A stretch of DNA of 64,000 bases from Sipunculus nudus (GCA_026874595.1 CM049313.1:61058659-61122658), one strand, 5' to 3'. Numbered from the stretch's first letter, positions 48,371 through 58,974 are shown. Translations and numbers: made by a program. The notes: generated by a model not told the origin, from the sequence alone.

Positions 48371-51277
48371 GCCCATCGAAGGCATATTAGCATTTTAATC
48401 ATGTCTCAAAAATGTCTACAAAATAAAACGTTTTGAAAAATATTTAAAGTCACAGAAAATGTTCTTTATTGTTTGTCTTTGCCGTTTTATGTCCACTGCA
48501 ACCATTATGAAAACCTGACAAGGTGCTTCCTGATGAAGCAACTCACAAATTTACTGAAAGATAACATTTATTCCTTAGACAATGCTTTCTAATTTGGAGG
48601 ATGCACTGAACAGGAAACGTTTCCAGTATGGGTTATCAATTATAGGTTATTATATAAAGCTACCAGGAAATTATTGATTGCCTCCTTAAATTTCCCAGAT
48701 CAAATACATTACAGCCAGGTGCTGAAGACGAAACCTTATCTATCATAATAATAGAAACATATATCAAAACAGAATTACTTATTGTGGGTATAGAAACATA
48801 TTAAAAGTGATTTAAAATACCATGTATAAGTCTGAGGACTCATAACTGGTCCCATATCATTATAAAAGGCAGGAACTCTTTTCTCAAAAGATGAAAAAAG
48901 AATATTTTATATATCAGTATATTAAAATGGGCAATGCTGATAGTTTTGATGGCAGTTCATGGCTTCTACCAAAATTTTCGTTAGTTTAAAAATGCTTGGC
49001 ATAAAAATGTGGAAATACATAGTGCAGACCTTTATCAGAAATGGCCATGTATATTATATTTGAAATACACAGTTTTCTGTAAGTGTTCTTTTACAATAGA
49101 TGCAGTCACGCACATTAACAGCAATAAGATAAGGTTATTTAGTATCTACTTAAATATCTGTTGTCTGCACGTATTCATTTATCATATCAATACTGAATGT
49201 ACCAGTTCTGGTACAATTTGTCTTCCCATAGCTGTATACACAAATATATTAACTATGATTTACAACAATTATTAAACCTAGCAAACCTAATCTGATTTGC
49301 TGCACAATGAATAACATGGAAACTTGTGGGTCATGGCGCTCAGCTGGAATTGGTAAAGAGAAAATTTGTATAAAATCCTAGTAGATAGAAATGAGGCAAT
49401 ATTTTATTTTTTTATTAATATTTTAAAAATGTTCAGCATATAAATATACACATAATTGCTCTACCGAGTTGTATTACTTACACATTTGGTGTGTTTGGTG
49501 TCAATTTTACAATTTTATGGACAACCTGAATGATGCTGGAGCCTCTCATGATTACACATTTGTAAAATTAAAGATTTCATATTCTGACTGTAACATGCAT
49601 GTAATAAATACCCACTTGGACTGTGTGAAACCCTTTTAAATATACAATAAGGAAGAAAGGAGAGGTAAGCTATAGTATAATATACACATTTATTTAATAA
49701 TTGCAATAAGGAAAAAAAGATTGGTGATGAAATAATCCATTTGATAAGAAAAATCTTAATTATTTTTTCTAAAAACTGGTTTAACATATTGCCAGTTTAG
49801 CTAAAAATGAAATTATATGAACGTTTACTCAATATACCTGACTGCAAGCACCAGTGTTATGCTCAGTAATGCCAGCCAGCTTAAGAGATTTGAATGAAAT
49901 GCTATAATGTATACACCAATTTGCAAGTTTTATTTCAATATTTAATTTCAGAAATTTAATTTATTTAAAAATCAACTAAGTTGATAATTCAAGAGAAAAC
50001 AGATTCGAAACATTTAAATAATTGCTAATAGTAGCTGCTCTCATAGCTTTAATATATAATAAATAAGTTTAAACCTATTACAATTTACAAATGAAAATTT
50101 ACAGCTTGCATTTAATTCTAAACACTTAAAAGCCAAAGCCTCTAAGTCAGCGAGCTTAAAACTGTAAAGTTGATAATTATTTGATAAAAAACTCTTAAAA
50201 AGTTGCTCTTGAATTTCTAATAGCTATAAGAGCATATAAGTGTATCAAATTTTTCTTACATTAAGTATCTTTCTTCTTCCAAAAGAAAACTTGAAACATG
50301 CATTATACTTTACGAGTGTTAATTTTTTTATATGAAGTATACTCCTTTTAGATATTTTTTTTATGTTGGACAGTTTTCTACAATCTAACCAAACACATCC
50401 TGAAGCAGAAAACAACTTAGGTTTACTAGCATGAAAAAACTGCAAATTAAATGTCCCAATACTATAAATTTTTGCATGCACTGTGTGTAACAACTGCAAG
50501 TATCCCAATTATATCAAACTGACTGTATAATATTTATATGTTTTAGAAGATAGCAATTTTCAGATCATGAATGAGCATTTACATAATTCAGACATACCAA
50601 TATATTTACTTTCAATGTTTCTGGCTTCAGTCTGACTACAGCCAATTTTTTACAGCCAAAAAGGGTAATATAAAATACAGAAAAGGCTGTCATCACCAAA
50701 GTCTTCCATGACTGAAGATTTCTCAGCAACACAGCTTAGTTGAGAGGCACATCAGCTGCTATTCTGATTAGTGTACCAAAAGAATCTATCAGAGCATTAC
50801 TGAAAGCACCCTAATTATAAACACCTAATATTTTCATAATACCGAATCCTTGGTTGGTATCACTTTAATATAAATTAAAATTAGAATCCTAAAACAAGGC
50901 TCCATTTGTAATACTTGAAGCTTATAAGGTTACATTTATGCAATCAATCATGACAAGTAAATACTACAAATTACACTTTGCCATATATAGCCTGTACCAT
51001 CACATTTGGAACTTTCACATGAATACAAATTTGGTGCAAATGAGCCTCATACAAATAATGAAATACATGATAAATCAGCCAGATCGTACAAGATTAAGTA
51101 ACTGCTGTATGTTCACAGTGATTCATCAAACATTTCTAATATGTGAATAGTAAAATTCATAAAAGATTTCTTAGAAAATATGTAGAACACTAAGGATGTA
51201 ACAAAAGAATCAAATACTAAATTATTTTAATGCAGCCACAAACTGTGGAAGAATGCTGACTTGTCCTTATTGGACAC

Positions 51278-51536
51278 TTTATTTTCAAGACACTCTTCCT
51301 GAAGTGGGTTGAGAAGTTGCATGTATTGTGCTGGGTTAGTTATATTAGGAATAGAGTGTGAGTACTGTACCTCGAAGTGGGGTACAAGGTTTTCCATACT
51401 GAACCATTCTCAATTAAACATATTTCATGGAGTCACACCAAAATAGCACCTGACCTCACTTCTCCATTGTCTATGATCAAACAGGTGTTGGTTCTGTACC
51501 CTCTTGTGTACAAAATGAATCTTCTTTGACATCTTT
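51278..51536 (-). CDS. Candidate terminal exon with AATAAA signal (inside element B)
   Basis: A strong acceptor (GCACCTTTTTTCAG) precedes 51536 on the minus strand. Two frames are open: phase 1 gives 33 residues (RCQRRFILYTRGYRTNTC ... SGAILV, stop at 51435-51433), and phase 0 gives KDVKEDSFCTQEGTEPTPV, stop at 51477. AATAAA follows at 51283-51278. Phase 1 agrees with the donor phase of the exon-like block at 54042-53914. Which frame is used, if any, is unknown; no family is recognised. Confidence 0.3.
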
Positions 51537-52184
51537 CTGAAAAAAGGTGCAGCAATTTAACAGTGGCTAAATTGTGTTATTTCCATAGTCAGTTTGGAGT
51601 TTGAAAAAAAGATGAAATAGTATTAACTGTCAGAAACACAGCTGACAGTTCTTAAACATGCATGCAGCTGCATGGAATGCACTGACATCAGCCAGATACT
51701 GACATAAGTCCAAGAAGAATTTATAACAGTTATTTATATGGAGGTTTTTTTATAAAATAAAATGTCCATTTCTTACATTTTTATTCAAATACTGTTTACA
51801 CCTGGTAACATAATGATGATATATAAGAATAAGGCCTCTAAAAGTTATACCTCTATAATGTGAATGTTTACAACAATTGAATCAAAGATCCCTCAGGAAT
51901 TTAATGCTGCTGGTTAGCAAAATATGTTGCAAGCATCTGTCATTTAATAATTCAGTGGCATTGACAATAACAAGGTAAAACATCACATGTACTTTATATT
52001 TAATCGAGGATTAAAAATATATTACCTGCAAATATGTTCAACTAGAAAACTTCAACTATTACCAAAAATGATACAAGAGGGAAAAATTTGCATACTTGTG
52101 TAAAAATAAAAAAAAATGGATAAAGTGAAGCAAGAATTACTAAATTAAATATTCACTCTCTCCCCAATTTCACTCTAACATGGG

Positions 52185-52870
52185 GAAACTGGAACCACTA
52201 TACCACCATTACCACCAATATACCCACATCCCAACCTTGGTACCCTGGAAACCCTCCCACCGCCAATATTTACCCACCCAGCCTGGGTATCCAATGCAGT
52301 CCCACCACCAACACCCATTACACACATCCAGCCATGGTACCCTGGACTCCATTCCACCAACACCCATGTACACACATCCAACCTTGATACCCTAGACCCA
52401 GGTCCATCAACACCATGTGCACACAACCAGCCTTTGTACCACCACCAGTCATGTTTTCAACCATCCAGACTTGGTATCCTGAACCCTATTCCACAAGCAC
52501 CACCCATATGCATGGATCCAGCACTGGTACCTGGACCCTATTCCCCCAACACTACAAATGTGCACCACATCCATTCTTGGTACCCTGAACCCCATTCCAC
52601 CAACACCCCATGTACATTCATCCAGCCTTGATACCCTGGACCTAAGTTCACCACCAGTCATGTATCCACACATCCAGACTTGGTACTCTCAACCCAGTTC
52701 CACCAACACCCATGTACACACACCCAGCTTGGTACCCTTGACCAAAATCCACAAGCACCACACATCAAGCATTGGTACCCTGGACTCCATTCACACATCC
52801 AGTCCTTGTTACTCTGGAACCTATTCCACCATCACCACCCATGTGCACACATTCAGCATTGATAAGAATT
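52185..52870 (+). repeat. 50-62 bp minisatellite (CCTTGGTACCCTGGAC unit), about 12 copies
   Basis: Units combine CATCCAGCCTTGGTACCCTG, ACCCCATTCCACCAACACC and CATGTACACACA in varied lengths. Both-strand open frames here (His/Thr/Pro-rich on plus, Gly-rich on minus) are shadows. Confidence 0.85.
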
Positions 52871-53388
52871 ACCATTTTGTTTCTGATGTGCCCATGAGGT
52901 AATTTTTGACCATGCTGCAGATTTTAATCTACACAAATATGATATTGCACATAATTACAGGTTTGGAATTTGCTAATTTTATCATTCTGATCACAAATTA
53001 CTTATATCTATCTTATTCATCTTCAAATTCAAGGTTTCAGTAAAACTGCCTTGAAAAATTTAACAAAATTATCTTTGCACAGCCTACTTCTTGCATCACA
53101 TTTGATAAATAAATATCTTACCTACTCAGCAGCCAATACATGTAAACTTGGGTCCTACAATGCACCCAAAGATGGGTCATGGTTATGCTGAACCAACTGA
53201 ATTTTGTACAGTAGTTTCTTATAAAAAAGCTGCTAATGACCACTTGTTTTACTTTAAAAATATAAAAACAACATGTCTATTTTAAATCAATTTTTTTAAA
53301 TATAATAAACACTCCCAAATTTCAAAGATTGCTACAGTCATTAACATTTCTGCTTGCTTGATTGCCCTCTCTTAAATGTACTTACTTG

Positions 53389-53454
53389 CAGGGGCATCAA
53401 TATGGAGGGGGGGGGGGTGTCAACCCCCCCCCCCAAGATAAATTGACGCTACTA
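53389..53454. mobile_element. 66-bp hAT-type micro-MITE with perfect 8-bp target duplication
   Basis: CTTACTTG occurs at 53381-53388 and 53455-53462, immediately flanking the element. The ends CAGGGGCATCAA and, reversed, TAGTAGCGTCAATTTATC match those of the hAT MITE at 25131. Between them are only an 11-G run, a TGTCAA linker and a C run that can fold back. Confidence 0.85.
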
Positions 53455-53508
53455 CTTACTTGTGTTCTGGACTCACATGGAATAAGTGCATTGGAAAGTC
53501 TTAATATT

Positions 53509-53725
53509 CAGGGGCACGGCATTGTGGGGTTGGGGGTTCCAAGGGGGTCAAGAAACTCCCCCCCCCCCCTTTACAATGACAACCAGTGAATTTTTGGCCC
53601 TTTCAGAGGGCTGTATCCCATCAGCTTTTGAAAAGTAAGGACTTTTATTTTGGAAATCCCCCCCCCCCCCCCGAGGTTAGATCCCCCCCCCCACCCACTT
53701 TTCCAAAATCCTGTACATACCCTTG
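53509..53725. mobile_element. Probable degraded poly-G hAT-like MITE
   Basis: The left end CAGGGGCACG and reversed right end CAAGGGTATG differ only by transitions; several C runs lie between. Eight-base flanks do not match, so the limits are uncertain. Confidence 0.4.
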
Positions 53726-53913
53726 TATATGAATTGTCTCATAAGTGACATTACTGTATTTGAATGGTGGTGTGTACTTTACATTGCATATTAATTCTTG
53801 TGAAGGTAAAATGTGGTTGTACTTTATATAAAGCATGAATATTTGTATCTCTATGAGTGATATTATGAATATATATAGTAATATACTGTTCACAAACTTA
53901 ACGTTTGACTCAC

Positions 53914-54042
53914 CTTTTAATTTCTGGCAAATTATATTTTGGGTTGCTGCAGGAAACCTTCTCTGCGCCCAAGACTGAATATCATCAAAGGTGGACCTGG
54001 TAATTGCTCAAAATCACGTTCCGTTTTCTTGGAAGTTTTCAT
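53914..54042 (-). pseudogene. Candidate first coding exon with one-base shift (inside element B)
   Basis: The minus strand ATG at 54042 opens MKTSKKTERDFEQLP. One base out of frame it continues STFDDIQSWAQRRFPAATQ and NIICQKLK up to a consensus donor AAG|GTGAGT at 53913. A single lost base near 53997 would explain the shift; alternatively CAATTACCAG is a splice acceptor and the ATG part is leader. CpG-containing sequence (CCCGCGCGAGAC) lies upstream before the terminal repeats, as for a promoter. Probably the element's own gene, now damaged; the family is not recognised. Confidence 0.35.
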
Positions 54043-54352
54043 CTTTCCCGCGATCACTGGCAATCAGTTTATCATATGAATTGGGAGAATTATCCGGTCA
54101 TGTGATCAGTGGCAAAATATAATGGCGATTAAAACAAGTAAAATGTAATTGCCCGCGCGAGACATGTCTTAAAACATGGGTTACACATGTTTCACACATG
54201 TAACGACATAGCATGATGTTTCAATGGGACCCAATTTTGAAAAAAAAAAAACGGTGAAACGTGTTTTGAAACATGTTAAATTGAAACATGTTTGCATACA
54301 AAACATGCTAAACATCATGTAAAACATCTGTGAAACGTCATTTTTTAGAGTG

Positions 54353-54417
54353 CAGTTGTTTGTCCATTGGTCCTTCCGGTTGTTTGCTTGTGTCAATTTC
54401 TCTTTCCTTCCGCGTAG
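54353..54417 (+). repeat. CTTCCG minisatellite, right part
   Basis: GTTGTTTGTCCATTGGTCCT, TCCGGTTGTTTGCTTGTG and CTTTCCTTCCGCG continue the array of 47280-47732. Confidence 0.7.
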
Positions 54418-55058
54418 TAAAACGAACCTAATACACGGGTTAAATTGTTAGCGGTTGTGTCAGATCTAAGAAGCACCAGGCTGCAGCTTGTATATATCAT
54501 ATTTATTATGTCAGTGTTTTCGTTACGTGAATGTTTCGACCTGGATATATCTAAAAATCTCTACAGTCTTCCGATTGCAAAAGCATTCTTTTACCTATCT
54601 ACATATATAGGTATATGATCTTATAAAGGTATATGAGTGTTGTGCAAATACCTACATCTGGAGTACCCTTAGTGTATAGATGGATAGACCTTTTGAATCA
54701 TTATATGTACTTAGTCAGAGAGCCCTTGTGGTCCACCCCTTGTGGTCCGCGGCCTGAGGTGAATGTTCATCTGAAGACTTATAGGATTGCAAAGACATCA
54801 CGTGATTTAACATTCATATACGTGTACGCACAATTATAATTCTTCTTTTTTTTTCTTACTCAGTGGTGTCAACGATTGACGAGTTTTAAATTCCCAGAGC
54901 CAGATCAAGAAATGAGATATTACAAATTCACAGCAAGCAAAATAGCACGGTACCCAGGAGAGCGCATACCTCCGCCAGGCAATTCAAATCTTCTGGATCC
55001 GCAGTTTTTTCTATACCTTACTTAAATGGGTCCTCCCCAACCCATGTCCTACATGCCC

Positions 55059-55062
<4 letters not shown>
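54418..55062. other. Unannotated spacer
   Basis: No coding or repeat signal seen apart from short AT runs. Confidence 0.3.
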
Positions 55063-55114
<52 letters not shown>

Positions 55115-55130
55115 GTTATATATATATAAG

Positions 55131-55175
<45 letters not shown>
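55063..55175. repeat. (TA)n microsatellite, left flank of the palindrome
   Basis: AT dinucleotide runs broken by a short TTTATATG / AGTTTAAT interval. Confidence 0.9.
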
Positions 55176-55178
<3 letters not shown>

Positions 55179-55282
55179 ATTTGTATTGTTTCACATACGT
55201 GAATTCAATACATCGCGGTGATAGTGCTCTACCGTATGGGAGCGTTTATAAATAACTAAAGTACGGTTAGTTTGACTTCATC

Positions 55283-55350
55283 AGTTTGTGCTACAGATCT
55301 GTTTTCGTGAGAGCAGCATTCAAGCCGGCTCACTCTTCAGGTACAAACTG
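55283..55350 (-). ncRNA. Opposed hammerhead copy with one extra A in the core
   Basis: The left arm read on the minus strand gives the same stems and CTGAAGA, but the conserved GAAA is followed by one extra A (CACGAAAACAG), which should weaken or abolish cleavage. Confidence 0.65.
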
Positions 55351-55354
55351 GAGT

Positions 55355-55422
55355 CAGTTTGTACCTGAAGAGTGAGCCGGCTTGAATGCTGCTCTCACGA
55401 AACAGATCTGTAGCACAAACTG
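55355..55422 (+). ncRNA. Type I hammerhead self-cleaving ribozyme, intact core
   Basis: Stem I: CAGTTTGTAC (55355-55364) pairs with GCACAAACTG (55413-55422), 9 of 10 pairs. Core CTGAAGA (55365-55371) fits CUGANGA. Stem II is GTGAG (55372-55376) with CTCAC (55394-55398) and a 17-base loop. GAAA is at 55399-55402. Stem III is ACAG (55402-55405) with CTGT (55408-55411), a two-base loop. The expected cleavage is after A55412 (GUA triplet). The short stem III is typical of type I ribozymes in metazoan retrozymes and Penelope-like elements, which often act as dimers. Activity is inferred from conserved positions. Confidence 0.85.
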
Positions 55423-55449
55423 ATGAAGTCAAACTAACCGTACTTTAGT

Positions 55450-55452
<3 letters not shown>

Positions 55453-55515
<63 letters not shown>
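55453..55515. repeat. (TA)n microsatellite, right flank of the palindrome
   Basis: Uninterrupted AT dinucleotides. Confidence 0.9.
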
Positions 55516-56417
55516 GGTTTCTTAAGATGAGCAGACGCCTGGCCCACTAACTGATCGAAAATTGGGTCGTCCATCATCCGATCACGATTATAAATTATAA
55601 ACATATTTATTTACATAGATTATACACATAGTTATTATAACTAATCGAGACACCTTCCATGGCTCAAGTGGTTGCAAATAGTATTTTCTAGATGCGGAGG
55701 AAACTCATATAGCATCTATAGACTGCATACAGATTGAATACAAGGAAACAGGACACAAGGCTGTATTTATTTTCCCTATATAACATCTATAAAACACCTG
55801 AAGTTTGGGCCTCTTTTAAATAATTTTCAAAATAAATTCTGATATTATACCTTTTTTACCTGAGAATTTTTTGTTTCTCCAGTCAAACTAGACCAAGAAA
55901 AAGGGGGCTTGTGTATCTCCTTTTTTAACCATCCTGGCCCGAATGCAGTGAAGCCCAAAATACCCCACCAAGCAGTCCCAAACAAGCATTTGGACAACAT
56001 CTCTTTGATTGGCCACAGATTAAAAAAAATTGACCAATACTGTCAATTTTATTGGAAATTATGCTTAACATACTTTAAAATCAAACAATGGGGTGTTTTT
56101 GATGCTCCACCACATGATGGCTAGAGCCAACCAGAGAAAGCCAGGTTCAGGGCTTGGTGACCCAAGGTCATGTAAATAAATAGGACCACGTGACCGACAC
56201 TGCTCCGCGGCCATATTGGCCTCGTTGTGATATGGAGAGTTAAAAAACATCATGTGCTTTTGTTTCACAAGGGAAATAAATCGTAAAAATTTTCATTCCT
56301 TGTAGTGTTGAATAAACGATATATAACCTGACACCGTAGAAAGAACACAAACCACAGTATCTTTTCACGTGATTAACGTGTACAGCCCTCGGTCGGTCTG
56401 TGTTTCATTACCTTCTT
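55516..56417. other. Unannotated region
   Basis: No gene supported. A small cluster GGACCACGTGACCG and GCGGCCATATTGGCC at 56181-56222 (E-box and YY1-like words) could be a promoter fragment; nothing downstream confirms it. Confidence 0.25.
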
Positions 56418-56559
56418 CAGGTGCGGATCGAGGGGAGGGATTTTTTGGGGTCCAGACCCCCCCCCCCCCCTTGCTCTTAACCAACAACCTTTTTTAGACA
56501 ATTTTTATGCATGTCATCCGTTGACCGCTCCCTGTAAAATAATCCTGATTCTGCGCCTG
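56418..56559. mobile_element. 142-bp hAT-like MITE
   Basis: Ends CAGGTGCGGATCGAGG and, reversed, CAGGCGCAGAATCAGG; internal GGGTCCAGACCCCCC with a C run. Flanking eight bases (ACCTTCTT, TCCTTGAT) match only in part. Confidence 0.55.
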
Positions 56560-56730
56560 TCCTTGATTTTACGTGGCGGAAGTTCCCCAGTTTGTCCATA
56601 TTATATAGTTTTGAATTTAGGAAATGCAAATCATATAAAACCACTTGGACAGAAACTATTAATTTCCCTATAGATTAATGAATATAAAATAAAAAGAAAA
56701 GTTTGTAAGTATACATGTTTATTGTTTGTT

Positions 56731-56732
<2 letters not shown>

Positions 56733-56790
<58 letters not shown>
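56733..56790. repeat. (TA)n microsatellite
   Basis: Direct reading. Confidence 0.9.
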
Positions 56791-56791
<1 letters not shown>

Positions 56792-56931
56792 TCTAATTAT
56801 GCAGAATTAAATAAATTTTCATTTTTATGTATATTACAAGATAAGTACAATATAGTTACCATTTGAGATAGTTCGATTCACTTAAATATTTAAATAATTC
56901 GATAAATTTTTTTAGGTGGTAATAGGTGGTA

Positions 56932-57053
56932 ATCTGACGAAGAAGCCTGTGTGCTTCGAAAGCTCGTGTGTTAATAAACTAGTTAGTCTATCTAAAAGGT
57001 ATTACTCTTTCTCTTTACCTTCGCTTCAACAACAGACTAACACGGCTATACCA

Positions 57054-57055
<2 letters not shown>
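56932..57055 (+). mobile_element. Penelope-like 3' hairpin module
   Basis: CTGACGA, then GAAGC...GCTTC, then GAAAGC, followed by TAATAAACTAGTTAGTC and a later AGACTAACACGG. This order matches a widespread animal repeat that I associate with Penelope-like elements (from memory). The CTGANGA-stem-GAAA arrangement resembles a hammerhead core with an extra A. Confidence 0.4.

Positions 57056-57121
<66 letters not shown>
57056..57121. repeat. (TA)n microsatellite
   Basis: Direct reading; it directly follows the hairpin module. Confidence 0.9.
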
Positions 57122-57123
<2 letters not shown>

Positions 57124-57337
57124 ACTTCTGTGCAATGACTTCATATAGTCCATTAATTTAAACGTACAAGACAATGTGAGATTCACTAATATGCGAAAAA
57201 TGTAATTTATATTTCGCTTTGCGATTAGGATTTCAAGAACTCTTAATCTTCTGTTTCCAAGCCATTCTATTATCTATTGTCTAAATTAATATCTAATATC
57301 TATAATATAATTAATACAATCATGCTGAAACATAATT

Positions 57338-57339
57338 AC

Positions 57340-57423
<84 letters not shown>

Positions 57424-57459
57424 GATAATCATTATCATAATCATAATTATATATATATA

Positions 57460-57513
<54 letters not shown>
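57338..57513. repeat. (AAT)n and (TA)n microsatellites
   Basis: (ATA)n with one ATT interruption at 57338-57423, then AT dinucleotides at 57449-57513, ending exactly at the tandem duplication. Confidence 0.9.
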
Positions 57514-57517
<4 letters not shown>

Positions 57518-58946
57518 CTAAGTTCGTTTCAGTGCTTGCAGCATAGTGCTCGATACAGCTAACAGCTAAACGTTAGGCACGTTGGAGCATCGAGTTATTA
57601 CTATTACTATTGTTTCAGGTGTCGGCATTTTGACACTACATAATTTACTACGCTTGTTCAATGAGAAAAAGGGGAAAAGCTGAAAAAAAATGTTCAATAG
57701 TTCACAGAAATAATCTCTGAAACCATCTCTCATGTTTGTTCAAATAGTTTCGGTTCAGTGAATTTTGGCCGAGTTACAGGAGGCTGAACTTAGTCATTTA
57801 GCCAAAAAAGGATACATATATATTACAAAATCAGAAACGGCACCAGAGCTATTATCACCAAATTTTATACAAATGATGGTCACATGACTCATATTTGAAA
57901 TTGCAGTTTTTGTGGCGCCACCTATTTCAACCTGTTTTATTTTACAATATCTTCGTAATTTAACCTCTTTTAGTTAAAAATATGTTTTATGATGAAACTG
58001 TCAAGCTGAACCGGATATAAATAAAGTTTACTTCCGGGACCCTCACTTCCACAAAGGCCCAACCGTGTTTGTGTTTTAAAATAAAGATAATAAAGGATTA
58101 AGTATATATGCTCCTCTATATAATCCCAGTAATATACCGATTGTGTATTTCACTGATTCCCGGGGTTACCAACAAACACCTACAGATTTGTTGGATCAAT
58201 TTAGGTATTCAGTTTGTAATAACCAGTCCCACAGGAACTGTAAATTAGACACAAACGAAAATGAAACATTTTATGTATTCTTGAATCTACTTGTAAGTAT
58301 ATACTTTTACCAAAATTCAAGAGTTTTACAGTATATTTGAAGCACTTTTCAGCAAACAGCTTGAACAGTGTTTTCAGCAGATCCGCAGCAGGTATTTAGC
58401 ACAGCTCCAGCATGTGCTGTATATGGGTTCCAAGACCTATGGATTATATGCTGAAAGTCTGCTCCACACTTACAGCACGTTTTAAGCAGTTACTCAGCAG
58501 GACCTGAGCAGTATGCGCTCCGGGAGGAGACATGTGTGCTCTCCTGGAGCAGTGCTCTACTTGAACAGGTATATGTGCAAACTGTCGCAATCTTGACCTA
58601 GACAAGCGTGTTAATTTACTGCTTTCGTTGTTGAAATTAATCCTCATACTTGGATGTTATATGTAGAAAATAGCTAGCTCATAGATAGAAGTCTAAAAAT
58701 AAATTTTTTTTTACCTAGTACATTGATTTTATTCTTGTTTTAAAAATATTCATGCATTTAAGATTTTTTTTATGTTAATATAATAAAATGATATAAAATA
58801 TAAATATATAAATATATAATATATAGTTATATATTAATAACATATTAATGCATGACTTATATTAATATCAATATATGAACAACTTCAGGTGAGCCTGTGC
58901 CAAGTTGAAAAGTGATCCCAATATACTGGGGATCGGCAAATGGGCC
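57514..58946 (+). repeat. 1.46-kb tandem duplication, copy 1
   Basis: Runs from AGTTCTAAGTTCGTTTCAG to GATCGGCAAATGGGCC. Copy 2 repeats it about 1461 bases later, and 1505 bases later after an internal insertion. I saw only a few substitutions. The block at 58340-58600 is rich in CAGCA / AGCAG words. Confidence 0.9.
58080..58292 (+). CDS. Candidate coding exon within duplicated unit, copy 1
   Basis: A frame of 71 codons is open from 58080 to a perfect donor CTT|GTAAGT at 58293. It contains IYAPLYNPSNIPIVYFTDSR, then QQTPTDLLDQFRYSVCNNQ and NENETFYVFLNLL. Upstream lie GATATAAATAAAG and ACTTCCGG words that could act as TATA and ETS sites. The peptide looks protein-like, but I do not recognise it, and no following exon is evident. 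The competing frame from ATG 58109 is also open for 45 codons, so the case is moderate. Confidence 0.3.
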
Positions 58947-58974
58947 AAAAAAACCTTTACTTTTAGTTCTAAGT

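Larger units (their letters stand above)
49316..53215. mobile_element. Possible diverged GACCCATGGGTC-family copy inside element B
   Basis: Left end AAACTTGTGGGTCATGGCGC followed by TCAGCTGGAATTGG. The right side, reversed, reads CAAAATTCAGTTGG, then CAGCATAACCATGACCCATC. These resemble the ends at 2687 and 7505 in order and orientation, but identity is low and the limits are approximate. Confidence 0.35.
47733..54352. mobile_element. 6.6-kb CACT-ended element of unknown class (element B)
   Basis: It lies between two halves of the CTTCCG minisatellite. The left end is CACTCTAAAAACTGAGGACA; the right end reversed is CACTCTAAAAAATGACGTTT. Subterminal zones at 47750-48370 and 54163-54340 are packed with the palindromic word AAACATGTTT. 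The possible target duplication is only CA. No transposase motif is recognised; exon-like blocks occur on the minus strand at 53914-54042 and 51278-51536. The ends resemble those of element A (CACT-NN-A6). Confidence 0.65.
55251..55453. repeat. Near-perfect 99-bp palindrome with 4-base spacer
   Basis: The left arm 55251-55350 and right arm 55355-55453 are reverse complements except for one extra T in the left arm (CTGTTTTCG versus CTGTTTCG). The spacer is GAGT. The flanks on both sides are (TA)n, themselves self-complementary. Each arm carries a hammerhead unit in opposite orientation. Confidence 0.95.

Noticed and set aside
52175-52902. Open frames of 60-114 codons on both strands
   Set aside because: Shadows of the 50-62 bp minisatellite.
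55251-55453. Reading the palindrome as LTRs or as a CRISPR-like unit
   Set aside because: The arms are inverted, not direct, with a 4-base spacer; there is only one pair.
57277-57546. 89-codon frame with poly-Asn
   Set aside because: Direct product of the (AAT)n and (TA)n microsatellites.
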